Assembly (NCBI GenBank): GCA_049651845.1 | Contig: JBASCW010000038.1 | Span: 24,057-88,056, forward strand | Length of the DNA stretch: 64,000 nt | Direction: 5' to 3' | From: RBG-16-66-20 sp049651845 | GTDB taxonomy: Bacteria > Pseudomonadota > Gammaproteobacteria > Burkholderiales > SG8-39 | In this document: piece after piece, positions 18,672 to 27,518 of the stretch | Position numbering within the stretch: position 1 is the first letter of the stretch | Layout of the letters: each line of letters begins with the position of its first letter | Made by a program: the position numbers and the translations under genes | Notes under the pieces: model-generated | The model's database searches: none | What the model was told of the DNA's origin: nothing | What the model saw: only the letters and a program-made list of their open reading frames with translations

Positions 18672-19821
18672 CTTTGCCTCCAAGCCCGAGCGTCCGGGAA
18701 ATGACTTCCTTCATGATTTCGTTGGTGCCGCCGTAGATGCGCGTCACGCGCGCGTCCACATAGGCCTGCGAGATCGGGAACTCCCACATGAAGCCGTAGC
18801 CGCCGTGCAGCTGCAGGCACTCGTCGAGCACCTTGCCCTCCATGTCGGTGGCCCAGAGCTTGGCCATCGAGGCGGTCGCGGTGTCGAGCTTCTTCTCCAG
18901 CAGCAGCTCCATGCAGCGGTCTACGAACACGCGCATCACCTGGACCTCGGTGGCGATCTCGGCGAGCTTGAAGCGCGTGTTCTGGAAGCCGGCCACCGGC
19001 TTGCCGAAGGCCTTGCGGTCGTTCACGTAGGCGATGGTCCAGCCGAGCGCGGCCTCGCATTTCGCCGCCGCGCCGATGGCGATCTGCATGCGCTCCCAGG
19101 GCAGCTCCTGCATGAGGTAGATGAAACCGTTGTTCTCCTGGCCGAGCAGGTTTTCGGCCGGCACCTCTACGTTGTCGAAGAAGAGCTCGGCGGTGTCCTG
19201 GCCCTTCAGGCCCATCTTCTTCAGGCGCTTGCCCTTGGAAAAGCCCTTCATCGAGGTGTCGACCACGATCAGGCTGGTGCCCTTGGCGCCCCTGGACGGA
19301 TCGGTCTTCGCGACCACGATCGCCAGGTCGCAGTTCCAGCCGTTGGTGATGAACGTCTTGGAGCCATTGACCAGGTATTTGTCGCCGTTCTTGACCGCGG
19401 CCGTCTTGACCGACTGCAGGTCGGAGCCGGCGCCGGGCTCGGTCATGGCGATGGCGCCGACCATGTCGCCGGCGGCCATCTTCGGCAGGTACTTCTTCTT
19501 CAGCGCCTCGCTGCCGTAGTTGTAGAGGTAAGGAGCGACGATCTCGGAGTGCAGCCCCCAGCCCACCGTTGAATTGTTGATGCGCGCCTGCTCCTCCATG
19601 AGCACCATGCTGAACAGCTTGTCGGCGCCCGAGCCGCCGTACTCCTCGGGCATGCTCATGCACAGGAAGCCGTTCTCGCCCGCCTTCTTCCACACCGACT
19701 TGTCGGCGTAGCCCTGCTCCTGCCACTTCTCGTCGTGCGGCTTGACCTCGGCTTCGAGGAAGCGGCGCACGCTGTCGCGGAAGGTCTCGTGCTCGGCAGT
19801 GAACAGCGTGCGCGGGATCAT
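18664..19821 (-). CDS. Acyl-CoA dehydrogenase
   Basis: 385 residues, first gene of the leftward beta-oxidation operon. FAD/substrate motifs MTEPGAGSDLQSVKT and FITNGWNCDLAIV; second family signature RKAFGKPVAGFQNTRFKLAE. The C-terminal motif is RIYGGTNEIMKE, so the position holding the catalytic glutamate in short- and medium-chain enzymes is glycine; the likely base is instead the glutamate of ELPWERMQIA, the location used by long-chain and isovaleryl-CoA dehydrogenases. This points to a long or branched substrate. The start is 37 bp from the divergent heme/2Fe-2S gene. Confidence 0.95.
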
Positions 19822-19845
19822 GGAGGGACGATTTTAGTCCAAGCC

Positions 19846-19851
19846 TATAAT
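19846..19851 (+). promoter_or_regulatory. Consensus -10 hexamer TATAAT immediately upstream of the heme/2Fe-2S gene
   Basis: A perfect TATAAT ends 7 bp before the ATG at 19859, so transcription would start at or within a base or two of the start codon (leaderless). There is no Shine-Dalgarno sequence. The opposite strand carries TAAAAT ten bases before the acyl-CoA dehydrogenase ATG, so this 37-bp gap probably fires both ways. No good -35 is visible for either direction. Confidence 0.5.
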
Positions 19852-19858
19852 CCCCGGC

Positions 19859-20989
19859 ATGGGAGGAAGCAAAACAGTCCGCGGCGTGCGGCTCGCGTCG
19901 GGACTGATTCTCATGACCTTCGTGGTCTGCCATCTGGCGAACCTCGCGATCGGCTTGCGCTCGCTCGCGGAAATGGAGGCCTGGCGCGCGACGCTGACCC
20001 AGCCCTGGACGACCGGCGCGGGCCAGTGGCTGCTCGCCGCGGCTGCCACGATCCATCTCGCGCTCGGGCTCTACGCGATCGCCGCTCGCCGCTCGCTCAC
20101 GCTCAGCGCCACCGACACCGCGCAACTCGTGCTCGGCCTCGCCACCCCGCCGCTCCTGATCGCGCACGTGATCGCGCTCGCGACTGCCAACCGGGTCTCG
20201 CCCGGATTCGCCGACAACTACGGGCAGATCCTCGCGGTGTACTGGAGCTTCGCGCCCTCCTATGCCTTCCTGCAGCTGTTCGTGGTGGTGGTGGTATGGC
20301 TGCACGGCGCGATCGGGCTCTACTCGTGGCTCGTGCTGCAGCCGATCTGGCGCCGCATCGGCGGCTTCGTGCTGCCGGTGCTGTTCGTGCTGCCGATCCT
20401 GGCGCTGCTCGGATTCGCTGCCGCCGGCCAGGAAGTGCTCGACAAGCTCGCGAACGACGCGGCCTGGCGGCAGATGATCCTCGACAACGTCGGCAAGATC
20501 GCCAAGGTCACGCGCGAGCTGGACGGCGTCCAGAGCCGCGCATTGCAGGCCTACGGGGTGCTCGCGCTGCTCGCGTTCACGATCTTCGGCGCGCGCGTGC
20601 TGCGCAGCCGCCTGCGGCCGGTCGGCGTCGCCTACGACGGCGGGCAGCAGGTGCAGGGGCGCTACGGCCTGTCGGTCCTCGAGATCAGCCTGCTCAACGA
20701 CGTGCCGCACGCCCATGTCTGCTCCGGGCGGGGCCGCTGCGGCACCTGCCGCGTGCGCATCGAGTCCGGTGCGCAGGCGCTCTCGCCCGCCGGCGACCTG
20801 GAGCGCGCCACGCTCGCGCGCGTGGGCGCGGCGCCCGGCGAACGGCTCGCCTGCCAGGCGCACGTGCTCGGCGCCGGGATCGCGGTCACGCGCCTGCTGC
20901 CGGCGTTCGCCGACGCGACGGCCGCGCAGGCCCCGAGCGACTGGGCGGCGGGCGCGCCGCCGGCGGCCTCGGCGAAGGAACCCGCGTGA
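19859..20989 (+). CDS. Membrane protein with CyaC/SdhC-like four-His anchor and C-terminal 2Fe-2S ferredoxin domain, no cyclase
   Basis: 376 residues. The N-terminal 250 residues form about five to six hydrophobic helices with regularly placed histidines: His25 (VVCHLANL), His66 (ATIHLALGL), His103 (LIAHVIAL) and His149 (WLHGAIGL), candidates for b-heme ligands. This pattern resembles the succinate-dehydrogenase-like anchor of rhizobial CyaC-type adenylate cyclases. A plant-type ferredoxin domain follows with Cys288, Cys294, Cys297 and Cys332 (CSGRGRCGTC and RLACQAHV). In CyaC-like proteins a class III cyclase would come next; here the protein stops after a short Ala/Pro tail. Its stop overlaps the GTG start of an MscS-family channel, so the two are coupled. 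Function is unknown; a redox sensor or electron-transfer module acting on the channel is inference. Confidence 0.8.
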   Translation: MGGSKTVRGVRLASGLILMTFVVCHLANLAIGLRSLAEMEAWRATLTQPWTTGAGQWLLAAAATIHLALGLYAIAARRSLTLSATDTAQLVLGLATPPLLIAHVIALATANRVSPGFADNYGQILAVYWSFAPSYAFLQLFVVVVVWLHGAIGLYSWLVLQPIWRRIGGFVLPVLFVLPILALLGFAAAGQEVLDKLANDAAWRQMILDNVGKIAKVTRELDGVQSRALQAYGVLALLAFTIFGARVLRSRLRPVGVAYDGGQQVQGRYGLSVLEISLLNDVPHAHVCSGRGRCGTCRVRIESGAQALSPAGDLERATLARVGAAPGERLACQAHVLGAGIAVTRLLPAFADATAAQAPSDWAAGAPPAASAKEPA

Positions 20990-22818
20990 ACGAGCAGAGC
21001 ATGGCCGCGTGGTCGGCCGAGCTGCTCGCCATCGCCAAGGCGCGCTTCATCGCGCTGGGCGCCGATCTCGCGCAGGCGCCGCTGGAAGCGCAGCATGCGC
21101 TGGAGAGCGTGCGCAGCGCGCTGATGACCGGCGCGGGCGTGCGCGCGGGCACCTACGTTGCGATCCTGCTGCTCGTGGGGGTCGCGGTGGAGTGGCTCTA
21201 CTGGATGTACGCCTACTCGCCGCTGCGAGCAACGATGGCCATGCCGGTGGACTCGCCGCGCGAGGCGCTGCGGGTGGGCACGCGGCGCCTGCTGTTCGCC
21301 GTTTCGGGGCTCCTGCTGTTCACCGCGGCGACCATCGGCGCCTCGGCCGCCTTCGCCTGGCCGCCGCACGTGCACGGCGTGGTCATCGCGGCGACGGTAC
21401 TGCTGCTCGCGTTGCGCATTGCGTGGATCGGCGTATCCGTGGTCCTCGCGCCGGGCCGCCCGCGCCTGCGGCTGGTGCCGGTTTCCCAGAGGCACGCACG
21501 CTGGCTCGCCGCCGCGCTGATGGCCGCGCTCGCGCTGCTCGCGTTCGGCCGTTTCCTGCCCCCGGTGCTGGGCGAGGGCGTGGCGAAGGCGCAGCACGTT
21601 GCCGGCGCGCTGCGCCTTGCCGCGTACACGCTCGCCGCGCTGATCCTCTTCGTCGGCGCCTTCGCGTTCTTCGGCGGCGCCCGCGCCCGCGCCGAAGGCA
21701 CGAGGCCGCCGCTCTTCCCGCGCTCCTTTCCCCTCGCGCTGCTGGTGGTCGCGGTCTACGCGGTCTGGCTGATGCACGACCGCGCCGCTGCGGTGACCGC
21801 GATCGTGGCGATCGTGATCGCGCTGCAGATCGGCCTGCGCCCGATGGTCTACTTCTACTGGCGCGAGGACGCCGGCGCGCTGCCGGCGATCGTGCTCTCG
21901 CTCGCGCGCTTCGTCGTGGCGCTGGCCGGCGTGGGCGCGGCCGCGCTCGCGCTCGACACGCCGCTGTCCGCGCTTGCCGACAGCGCGAACCCCTGGATTC
22001 GCGCCGGGCTGCGCCTGCTCGGCGTCGCAGTGCTCGCGTTGCTCGCGCACGGCGTCTGGATCGCCATCCGCAGCGTGGTCGACCAGCGCCTCGCGCGCAT
22101 CGGCCCGATCGATCCGCACGAGCCGCCGGACGCGAGCTCGCGCCTGCTCACGCTGCTGCCGCTGCTGCGCGTCACCACCGCGGTGCTGCTGCTGGTGCTG
22201 CTCGTGCTGTCCTCGCTCTGGGCGCTCGGCATCGAGATCACGCCGCTGCTCGCGGGCGCGGGCGTGCTCGGCATCGCGCTCGGCTTCGGCGCGCAGGCGC
22301 TGGTGCGCGACATCATCGCCGGCATCTTCTACCTCGCCGACGACGCGTTCCGCGTCGGCGAGTACATCGAGGGCGCCGGCAACACCAAGGGCACGGTCGA
22401 GCGCATCACGCTGCGCTCGGTGGCGCTGCGCCACCACAACGGGCCGCTCTATTTCGTGCCCTACGGCGCGCTCGGCTCGGTGCGCAATACCTCGCGCGAC
22501 TGGGTGATCGACAAGTTCAACCTGCCGCTGCCGATCGAGGTCGAGAGCGAGAAGATCCGCAAGATGATCAAGAAGGTCGGTGAGGAGATGAAGGCCGATG
22601 CCGCGATCGGCCCGCTCATGATCGAGCCGCTCAAGGGCAAGCTGTACCGCATCGACCCGGGCGTGAAGATCTTCCGCTGCAAGTTCCGCAGTCCGCCCGG
22701 CAAGCAGTTCGACGTGCGCGCCAGCGCCCTCAAGCGCATCGAGGCCGCGCTCAAGCAGATGGGCGTGCAGTTCGCCGACGGCCGGCAGGTCGCCGTCATG
22801 CAGCCGACGCCCGCCTAG
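20986..22818 (+). CDS. MscS-family mechanosensitive ion channel, large form
   Basis: 610 residues with about ten predicted membrane segments. The C-terminal third carries the MscS core: pore-lining TM3 GAGVLGIALGFGAQALVRD, the following IIAGIFYLADDAFRVGEYIE, and the beta domain (GTVERITLRSVALRHHNGPL, FVPYGALGSVRNTSRDW). The extra N-terminal helices place it among long MscS relatives (YbiO/YbdG-like in size), whose gating varies. The GTG start is embedded in the stop of the 2Fe-2S gene (GTGA); an ATG at 21001 is an alternative. Coupling predicts matched amounts of both proteins. Convergent with the amidohydrolase gene, 18 bp away. Confidence 0.92.
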   Translation: MNEQSMAAWSAELLAIAKARFIALGADLAQAPLEAQHALESVRSALMTGAGVRAGTYVAILLLVGVAVEWLYWMYAYSPLRATMAMPVDSPREALRVGTRRLLFAVSGLLLFTAATIGASAAFAWPPHVHGVVIAATVLLLALRIAWIGVSVVLAPGRPRLRLVPVSQRHARWLAAALMAALALLAFGRFLPPVLGEGVAKAQHVAGALRLAAYTLAALILFVGAFAFFGGARARAEGTRPPLFPRSFPLALLVVAVYAVWLMHDRAAAVTAIVAIVIALQIGLRPMVYFYWREDAGALPAIVLSLARFVVALAGVGAAALALDTPLSALADSANPWIRAGLRLLGVAVLALLAHGVWIAIRSVVDQRLARIGPIDPHEPPDASSRLLTLLPLLRVTTAVLLLVLLVLSSLWALGIEITPLLAGAGVLGIALGFGAQALVRDIIAGIFYLADDAFRVGEYIEGAGNTKGTVERITLRSVALRHHNGPLYFVPYGALGSVRNTSRDWVIDKFNLPLPIEVESEKIRKMIKKVGEEMKADAAIGPLMIEPLKGKLYRIDPGVKIFRCKFRSPPGKQFDVRASALKRIEAALKQMGVQFADGRQVAVMQPTPA

Positions 22819-22836
22819 ACCGTCCCGGCAGCGCGG

Positions 22837-24060
22837 CTAGACGACCTGCGCGCAGCGCAGGGCCGCCTGCAGCAGCACGTTGCAGCCGGCAGCGAGGTCC
22901 TCCGGCCGGGCGTTCTCGATCTCGTTGTGGCTGATGCCGCCCTCGCAGGGCACGAACACCATCGCGGTGGGCGCGATGCGCGCCATGTAGACCGCATCGT
23001 GCGCGGCGCCGCTGACGATGTCCTGGTGCGTGTAGCCGAGCGCCTTCGATCCCTCGCGCACGCTCGCCACCAGCTCCGGGGCGAATTCGCTGGGCGGGAA
23101 GTAGACGACTTCCTGCAGCGCAATTCGGGTCCGGGTTTCCTTTTCGATCCTTGCAATTGACTTCGTCAATTCCCCGGCCATGGCCGAGAGCGTCCCGTCC
23201 TTGGCATTGCGCAGGTCCACCGTCATGCGCACTTCGCCCGGTACGACGTTGCGCGAGTTCGGCTTCACCATCATGTGGCCGACGGTGCCGCGCGCGTAAT
23301 CCGGAAAGGTGGTAGCGATGCGATTCACTTCCAGAACCAGCCGGCTCGCCGCGAGCAGCGCGTCCTTGCGCGTTTCCATCGGCGTCGGGCCCGCGTGCGA
23401 GTCCTGGCCGGCGATCGCGACATCGAACCAGCGCTGGCCGAGCGCGCCCAGCACCACGCCGATGGTTTTGTTCGAGGCCTCCAGCACTGGCCCCTGCTCG
23501 ATGTGCGCCTCGAAGTAGGCGCCCAGCTTGTGCGGCTTCGCTTGCCCGGCGTAGCCGATCCGGTCCAGGGCGTCGCGCACGCTGACGCCATCGACGTCCT
23601 TGTTTTCCAGGATGCTTTCCAGGGGAAAAACGCCCGAGAAGACCCCGGAACCCATCAAGGTAGGCACGAAGCGGGAACCCTCCTCGTTGGTCCAGGACAC
23701 GACTTCCAGCGGCGCGCGCGTTTTCACTCCCGCGTCGTTCAGCGCGCGCACCACTTCGAGCCCGGCCATCACGCCATAGGCGCCGTCGAACTTGCCGCCC
23801 GAGGGCTGCGAGTCGAGATGGCTGCCGATGGCCACGGGCGGAGCTTCGGGATCTGCGCCGGCGCGGCGGGCGAAGATGTTGCCGATGCCGTCCACCTCGA
23901 CCGCGAGGCCGGCCTCCTTGCACCAGCGCACGAACTGCTCGCGCCCCTGGCGGTCGACGTCGGTGAGCGTGAGGCGGCGCACGCCGCCCTTGTCGGTGGC
24001 GCCGATCTTCGCCAGGTCCATCAGGGACCGCCACAACCGCTCGGCATTGATCTGTATCAT
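22837..24060 (-). CDS. M20-family Zn-dependent hydrolase (N-carbamoyl-L-amino acid hydrolase / allantoate amidohydrolase-like)
   Basis: 407 residues. Dinuclear zinc site residues are in place: His81 (GSHLDSQPSGGKFDG with Asp92), Glu126/127 (WTNEEGSRF), His186 (FEAHIEQGP) and a late histidine in GGISHNEIEN. The dimerisation/lid domain (QDSHAGPTPMETRKDAL) is typical of beta-ureidopropionase, N-carbamoyl amino acid hydrolase and allantoate amidohydrolase; sequence alone does not separate these. It is monocistronic, divergent from a DMT transporter gene by 83 bp, which may export or import a related metabolite. Confidence 0.9.
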   Translation of the reverse strand: MIQINAERLWRSLMDLAKIGATDKGGVRRLTLTDVDRQGREQFVRWCKEAGLAVEVDGIGNIFARRAGADPEAPPVAIGSHLDSQPSGGKFDGAYGVMAGLEVVRALNDAGVKTRAPLEVVSWTNEEGSRFVPTLMGSGVFSGVFPLESILENKDVDGVSVRDALDRIGYAGQAKPHKLGAYFEAHIEQGPVLEASNKTIGVVLGALGQRWFDVAIAGQDSHAGPTPMETRKDALLAASRLVLEVNRIATTFPDYARGTVGHMMVKPNSRNVVPGEVRMTVDLRNAKDGTLSAMAGELTKSIARIEKETRTRIALQEVVYFPPSEFAPELVASVREGSKALGYTHQDIVSGAAHDAVYMARIAPTAMVFVPCEGGISHNEIENARPEDLAAGCNVLLQAALRCAQVV

Positions 24061-24143
24061 CGGCTCGGTCTGCTTTCCCGCGGGAATGATTCGAAGGTGC
24101 AGGGAAGGAATTTACACCCGCCGCGCATGCGCCGAGCCAGGCC

Positions 24144-24992
24144 TTGAAGGGATCCGCTGCACGCGGTTTCCTGCTGGCGCTGCTCGCCGGCGTCATCTTC
24201 CAGTGCCTCAACGTGACGGTGAAGCTGCTCACCCACGAGCTGCCGCCGATGCAGGTGGCCTGGCTGCGCTGGATCACCGGCATCCTGTGCATCGCCCCCT
24301 TCGCGCTCGCTTCCGGGCTGGGCGGCATCCGCACCCACGATCTGAAGCTGCATGGCCTGCGCGCCGTCTTCCACGGCGGCGGCTACGCCTTGTGGTACTC
24401 GGCGGTCGCCCTGATTCCGCTCGCTACGACCGCGGCGCTGTCGTTCACGGGCCCCTTGTTCGTGACCCTGGGCGCGGCCCTACTGCTGGGCGAAAAGGTG
24501 CGCCGCGCGCGCTGGGCCGGCGTCACGACCGGGTTCGCGGGTGTCCTCGTGATCCTGCGCCCGGGCATGGCAGAGATCGGGCCGGGCATCCTGATGATGC
24601 TCGCCGCCGTGCCGCTCATCGCCGGCTCCAACCTCGTCGCCAAGGTGGTCGCGGGGCGCGACTCGCCCGTGCAGGTGGTGTTCTGGCAGAGCGTGCTGGC
24701 AGCGATCCTGTTCACCCCGTTCGGGCTGTGGTTCTGGCAGGCGCCCAGCGCGCCGCTGCTGGGCCTGGCGTTCCTCGCCGGGTTGTTCGGCACCGCGGGC
24801 TACTTCTTCATGACCTGGGCGTACCGCCTGCTCGACATCTCGGCGCTGCAGCCGCTCGCCTTTCTCGGCATCGTCTGGGCTTCGCTGTTCGACCTCGCCT
24901 TCTTCGGCCGCACCGCGGACGCCTGGACTTTCGTCGGCGCCGCGATCGTGGTGGCGGCCAGCACGGCAATCGTGCGCAGGGAAGCGAAATGA
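24144..24992 (+). CDS. DMT-superfamily transporter (EamA)
   Basis: 282 residues with ten hydrophobic helices, in two EamA repeats (first ends near ITTGFAGVLVILRPG, second near WTFVGAAIVVAAST). The start is a TTG just before the first helix (GFLLALLAGVIFQCLNV); no in-frame ATG precedes that helix, and the next ATG would delete it, so TTG is preferred despite a weak ribosome-binding site. Substrate unknown; family members export amino acids, nucleosides or drugs. 37 bp separate it from the SDR gene, which appears to have its own promoter. Confidence 0.87.
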   Translation: MKGSAARGFLLALLAGVIFQCLNVTVKLLTHELPPMQVAWLRWITGILCIAPFALASGLGGIRTHDLKLHGLRAVFHGGGYALWYSAVALIPLATTAALSFTGPLFVTLGAALLLGEKVRRARWAGVTTGFAGVLVILRPGMAEIGPGILMMLAAVPLIAGSNLVAKVVAGRDSPVQVVFWQSVLAAILFTPFGLWFWQAPSAPLLGLAFLAGLFGTAGYFFMTWAYRLLDISALQPLAFLGIVWASLFDLAFFGRTADAWTFVGAAIVVAASTAIVRREAK

Positions 24993-25016
24993 AGTCGGCC
25001 GCCGCGGCATTTGCTC

Positions 25017-25022
25017 GATAAT
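25017..25022 (+). promoter_or_regulatory. Candidate -10 hexamer GATAAT for the Atu-like operon (leaderless)
   Basis: GATAAT ends 7 bp before the ATG at 25030, in the 37-bp gap after the DMT transporter gene. As at 4433 and 19846, spacing implies a transcript beginning at or next to the start codon and there is no Shine-Dalgarno sequence. It would drive the run of coupled genes to 32060. Confidence 0.45.
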
Positions 25023-25029
25023 TCGTCCC

Positions 25030-25911
25030 ATGATCGCTTCCGCCCGTTATGCCTCGGTCTTCCGCGCCGGCCTGTTCGCGGGCCGGGTGGCGATCGTCAC
25101 CGGCGGGGGCTCGGGCCTGGGCCGTTGCACCGCGCACGAACTGGCATCGCTTGGGGCCAAGGTCGCCCTGGTCGGCAGAAAGCTCGAAAAGCTCTCGAAG
25201 GTCCAGCAGGAGATCGCGCAAGCCAAGGGCGATGCGCGTTCTTATTCATGCGACATCCGTGAGGAAGATGCGGTCCGGCAGACGGTCAAGAGCATCCTTG
25301 AAGATCACAAGCGAGTCGATTTCCTCGTCAACAATGCCGGCGGCCAGTTCGCCGCGCCGCTCGAAGCGATTTCCGCGAAGGGCTGGGATACGGTGGTGCG
25401 CACCAACCTCACCGGCGGCTTTCTCATGGCGCGCGAGTGCTACACGCAATGGATGAAGCAGGCCGCGGCGGGCGGCGACGCCGGCGCGATCGTCAACATC
25501 ATCGCCGACATGTGGCAGGGCATGCCCGGCATGGGCCACTCGGGCGCGGCGCGCGCGGGCATGCTCAACTTCACCGAGACCGCAGCGTTCGAATGGGCGC
25601 CGGTGCGCGTGAACGCCGTGGCGCCCGGCTGGATCGCCTCGAGCGGCCTGGACAACTACCCGCCCGAGATGCGCGATCACATCCGCTCGCTGCCCAGGCA
25701 CGTGCCGGCGGGCCGGCTTGGGACCGAGTCCGAGGTGTCCGCGGCGATCTGCTTCCTACTCTCTGCCGCCGCCGCCTTCATCTCTGGCTCCTGCATCCGC
25801 GTGGACGGCGCGGTGCCGAACGCCAAGCGCGTCAGGGAACTGCAGGTCCACGGCCATACCGCGGCGTTCGACGGCTTTCACCTGGCCGCCATGCCCAAGG
25901 TGCTCGAGTGA
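25030..25911 (+). CDS. SDR family oxidoreductase, peroxisomal trans-2-enoyl-CoA reductase-like
   Basis: 293 residues. Cofactor motif TGGGSGLG with the NADP-type context, NNAGGQF, and the dinucleotide-fold end VNAVAPGW. The canonical YxxxK is replaced: at that place the sequence reads MGHSGAARAGMLNFT, the pattern seen in the 2,4-dienoyl-/trans-2-enoyl-CoA reductase branch rather than in alcohol dehydrogenases. In the Pseudomonas citronellol/geraniol cluster, SDR genes (atuB, atuG) accompany the carboxylase, so a CoA-ester or alcohol oxidoreductase role is plausible. Its TGA overlaps the ATG of the carboxyltransferase gene by one base. Confidence 0.87.
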   Translation: MIASARYASVFRAGLFAGRVAIVTGGGSGLGRCTAHELASLGAKVALVGRKLEKLSKVQQEIAQAKGDARSYSCDIREEDAVRQTVKSILEDHKRVDFLVNNAGGQFAAPLEAISAKGWDTVVRTNLTGGFLMARECYTQWMKQAAAGGDAGAIVNIIADMWQGMPGMGHSGAARAGMLNFTETAAFEWAPVRVNAVAPGWIASSGLDNYPPEMRDHIRSLPRHVPAGRLGTESEVSAAICFLLSAAAAFISGSCIRVDGAVPNAKRVRELQVHGHTAAFDGFHLAAMPKVLE

Positions 25912-27518
25912 TGCCGGCGATCCAGTCCAAGCTCGACGCGTCGTCGGAATCCTTCCAGAGCAACCGCAAACGGATGCTGGAGCTCGTCGCTCGTCTCAGA
26001 AATCTCGAAAAGAGAACGAGGGAAAAATCGGCAGAGGCGAAGCCCCTGTTCGACGAGCGCGGCCAGCTGCTGCCGCGCGAGCGCATCGCCCGCCTGCTCG
26101 ACGCGGGTGCGCCCTGGCTCGAGCTTGCCTCGATTGCCGGCTACTGCCTCGACAACCCGGACCCTGAGAAGACCATCCCGGGCGGCGGCATGATCGCCGG
26201 CATCGGCTACGTTGCGGGCGTGCGCGCGATGGTGGTGGCGAGCGACTCGGGCATCGACGCAGGCGCGATCCAGCACATGGGCCGCGAGAAGCTCCTGCGC
26301 GCGCAGTCGCTCGCACTGGAGAACAAGCTGCCCTTCGTTCACCTGGTGGAATCGGCGGGCGCCAACCTGCTCAAGTACCGCGTCGAGGGCTTCATCCACG
26401 GCGGCGCGATCTTCTACAACCTCGCCAGGCTCTCGGCCGCCGGCCTGCCGGTGGTGACGGTGGTGCACGGCTCCTCGACCGCGGGCGGCGCCTACATGCC
26501 AGGGCTCTCGGACTACGTGATCATGGTGCGCGGCCGCGCCAAGGCCTTCCTCGCGGGCCCGCCGCTGCTCAAGGCCGCCACCGGCGAAATCGCGACCGAC
26601 GAGGAACTCGGCGGCGCCGCAATGCATACGCACGTCTCCGGGCTCGGCGAGTACCTGGCGGAAGACGATTCGGACGGTGTGCGGCTGGCCAGGGAGGTGC
26701 TGGGCCGCCTGCAGTTCGACTCCCAAACGAAACCCGGGGACGCGAAACCGCCCCGCTACCCGGCGGAAGAGCTGCTCGGCGTGATGCCCGCGGACTACCG
26801 CAAGCCCGTGGACATGCGCGAAGCTATCGCGCGCTTCGTGGACGACTCGGATTGGCTCGACTTCAAGCCCGGCTACGGCGCCGCCACGGTCTGCGGCCAC
26901 GCGGCGATCCAGGGCCAGCGCATCGGCATCGTCACCAACAACGGCCCGCTCGATCCGGCGGGCGCGACCAAGGCGACGCATTTCATCCAGGCTTGCTGCC
27001 AGGCGGGGCTGCCGATCCTCTACCTGCAGAACACCACCGGCTACATCGTGGGCAAGGCCTCCGAGGAGGCCGGCATGATCAAGCACGGCTCGAAGATGAT
27101 CCAGGCGGTGTCCAACGCCACCGTGCCGCAGCTCACGCTCATGTGCGGCGCGTCCTTCGGCGCGGGCAACTACGGCATGTGCGGCCGCGCCTACCAGCCG
27201 CGCTTCCTGTTTTCCTGGCCGAACGCGCAGACCGCGGTCATGGGTGCCGAGCAGGCCGCGCTCACCATGGCGATCGTCATGGAAGCCGGCATGAAGAGGA
27301 AGGGCCAGGAAGTGGACTGGCACCAGATCGACGGCGTGAAGGCGAAGATCGTCGAGAACTTCGAGCGCCAGCAGAGCGCCTTCGTCACCAGCGCCCACCT
27401 GCTCGACGACGGCGTCATCGACCCGCGCGACACGCGGAACGTTCTGGGCTTTGCATTGTCCGTGGTGACCGACGACAGAAAAGTGAATCCAATGCAATTC
27501 GGCGTAGCGAGGCCCTAG
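25911..27518 (+). CDS. Acyl-CoA carboxylase beta (carboxyltransferase) subunit, AtuC/LiuB-like
   Basis: 535 residues, two crotonase-like carboxyltransferase halves. N-half: PGGGMIAGIGYVAGVRAMV, LVESAGANLLKYR, GSSTAGGAYMPGLSDY. C-half: VTNNGPLDPAGATKATHFIQ, LQNTTGYIVGKASEEAGMIK, GASFGAGNYGMCGRAY. These are the oxyanion and acyl-CoA loops of methylcrotonyl-/geranyl-CoA carboxylase beta subunits. The N-terminus (MPAIQSKLDASSESFQSNR) matches this branch, as opposed to propionyl-CoA carboxylase. Geranyl-CoA versus methylcrotonyl-CoA cannot be decided without checking pocket residues against structures. Directly followed by an AtuD-like dehydrogenase, which favours the Atu reading. Confidence 0.9.
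   Translation: MPAIQSKLDASSESFQSNRKRMLELVARLRNLEKRTREKSAEAKPLFDERGQLLPRERIARLLDAGAPWLELASIAGYCLDNPDPEKTIPGGGMIAGIGYVAGVRAMVVASDSGIDAGAIQHMGREKLLRAQSLALENKLPFVHLVESAGANLLKYRVEGFIHGGAIFYNLARLSAAGLPVVTVVHGSSTAGGAYMPGLSDYVIMVRGRAKAFLAGPPLLKAATGEIATDEELGGAAMHTHVSGLGEYLAEDDSDGVRLAREVLGRLQFDSQTKPGDAKPPRYPAEELLGVMPADYRKPVDMREAIARFVDDSDWLDFKPGYGAATVCGHAAIQGQRIGIVTNNGPLDPAGATKATHFIQACCQAGLPILYLQNTTGYIVGKASEEAGMIKHGSKMIQAVSNATVPQLTLMCGASFGAGNYGMCGRAYQPRFLFSWPNAQTAVMGAEQAALTMAIVMEAGMKRKGQEVDWHQIDGVKAKIVENFERQQSAFVTSAHLLDDGVIDPRDTRNVLGFALSVVTDDRKVNPMQFGVARP

Noticed and set aside
19735..20985. One 1,027-codon frame joining the 2Fe-2S gene region with the MscS channel as a fusion
   Set aside because: The upstream part is the shadow of the true heme/2Fe-2S frame; the channel's own helices begin after the GTG at 20986.
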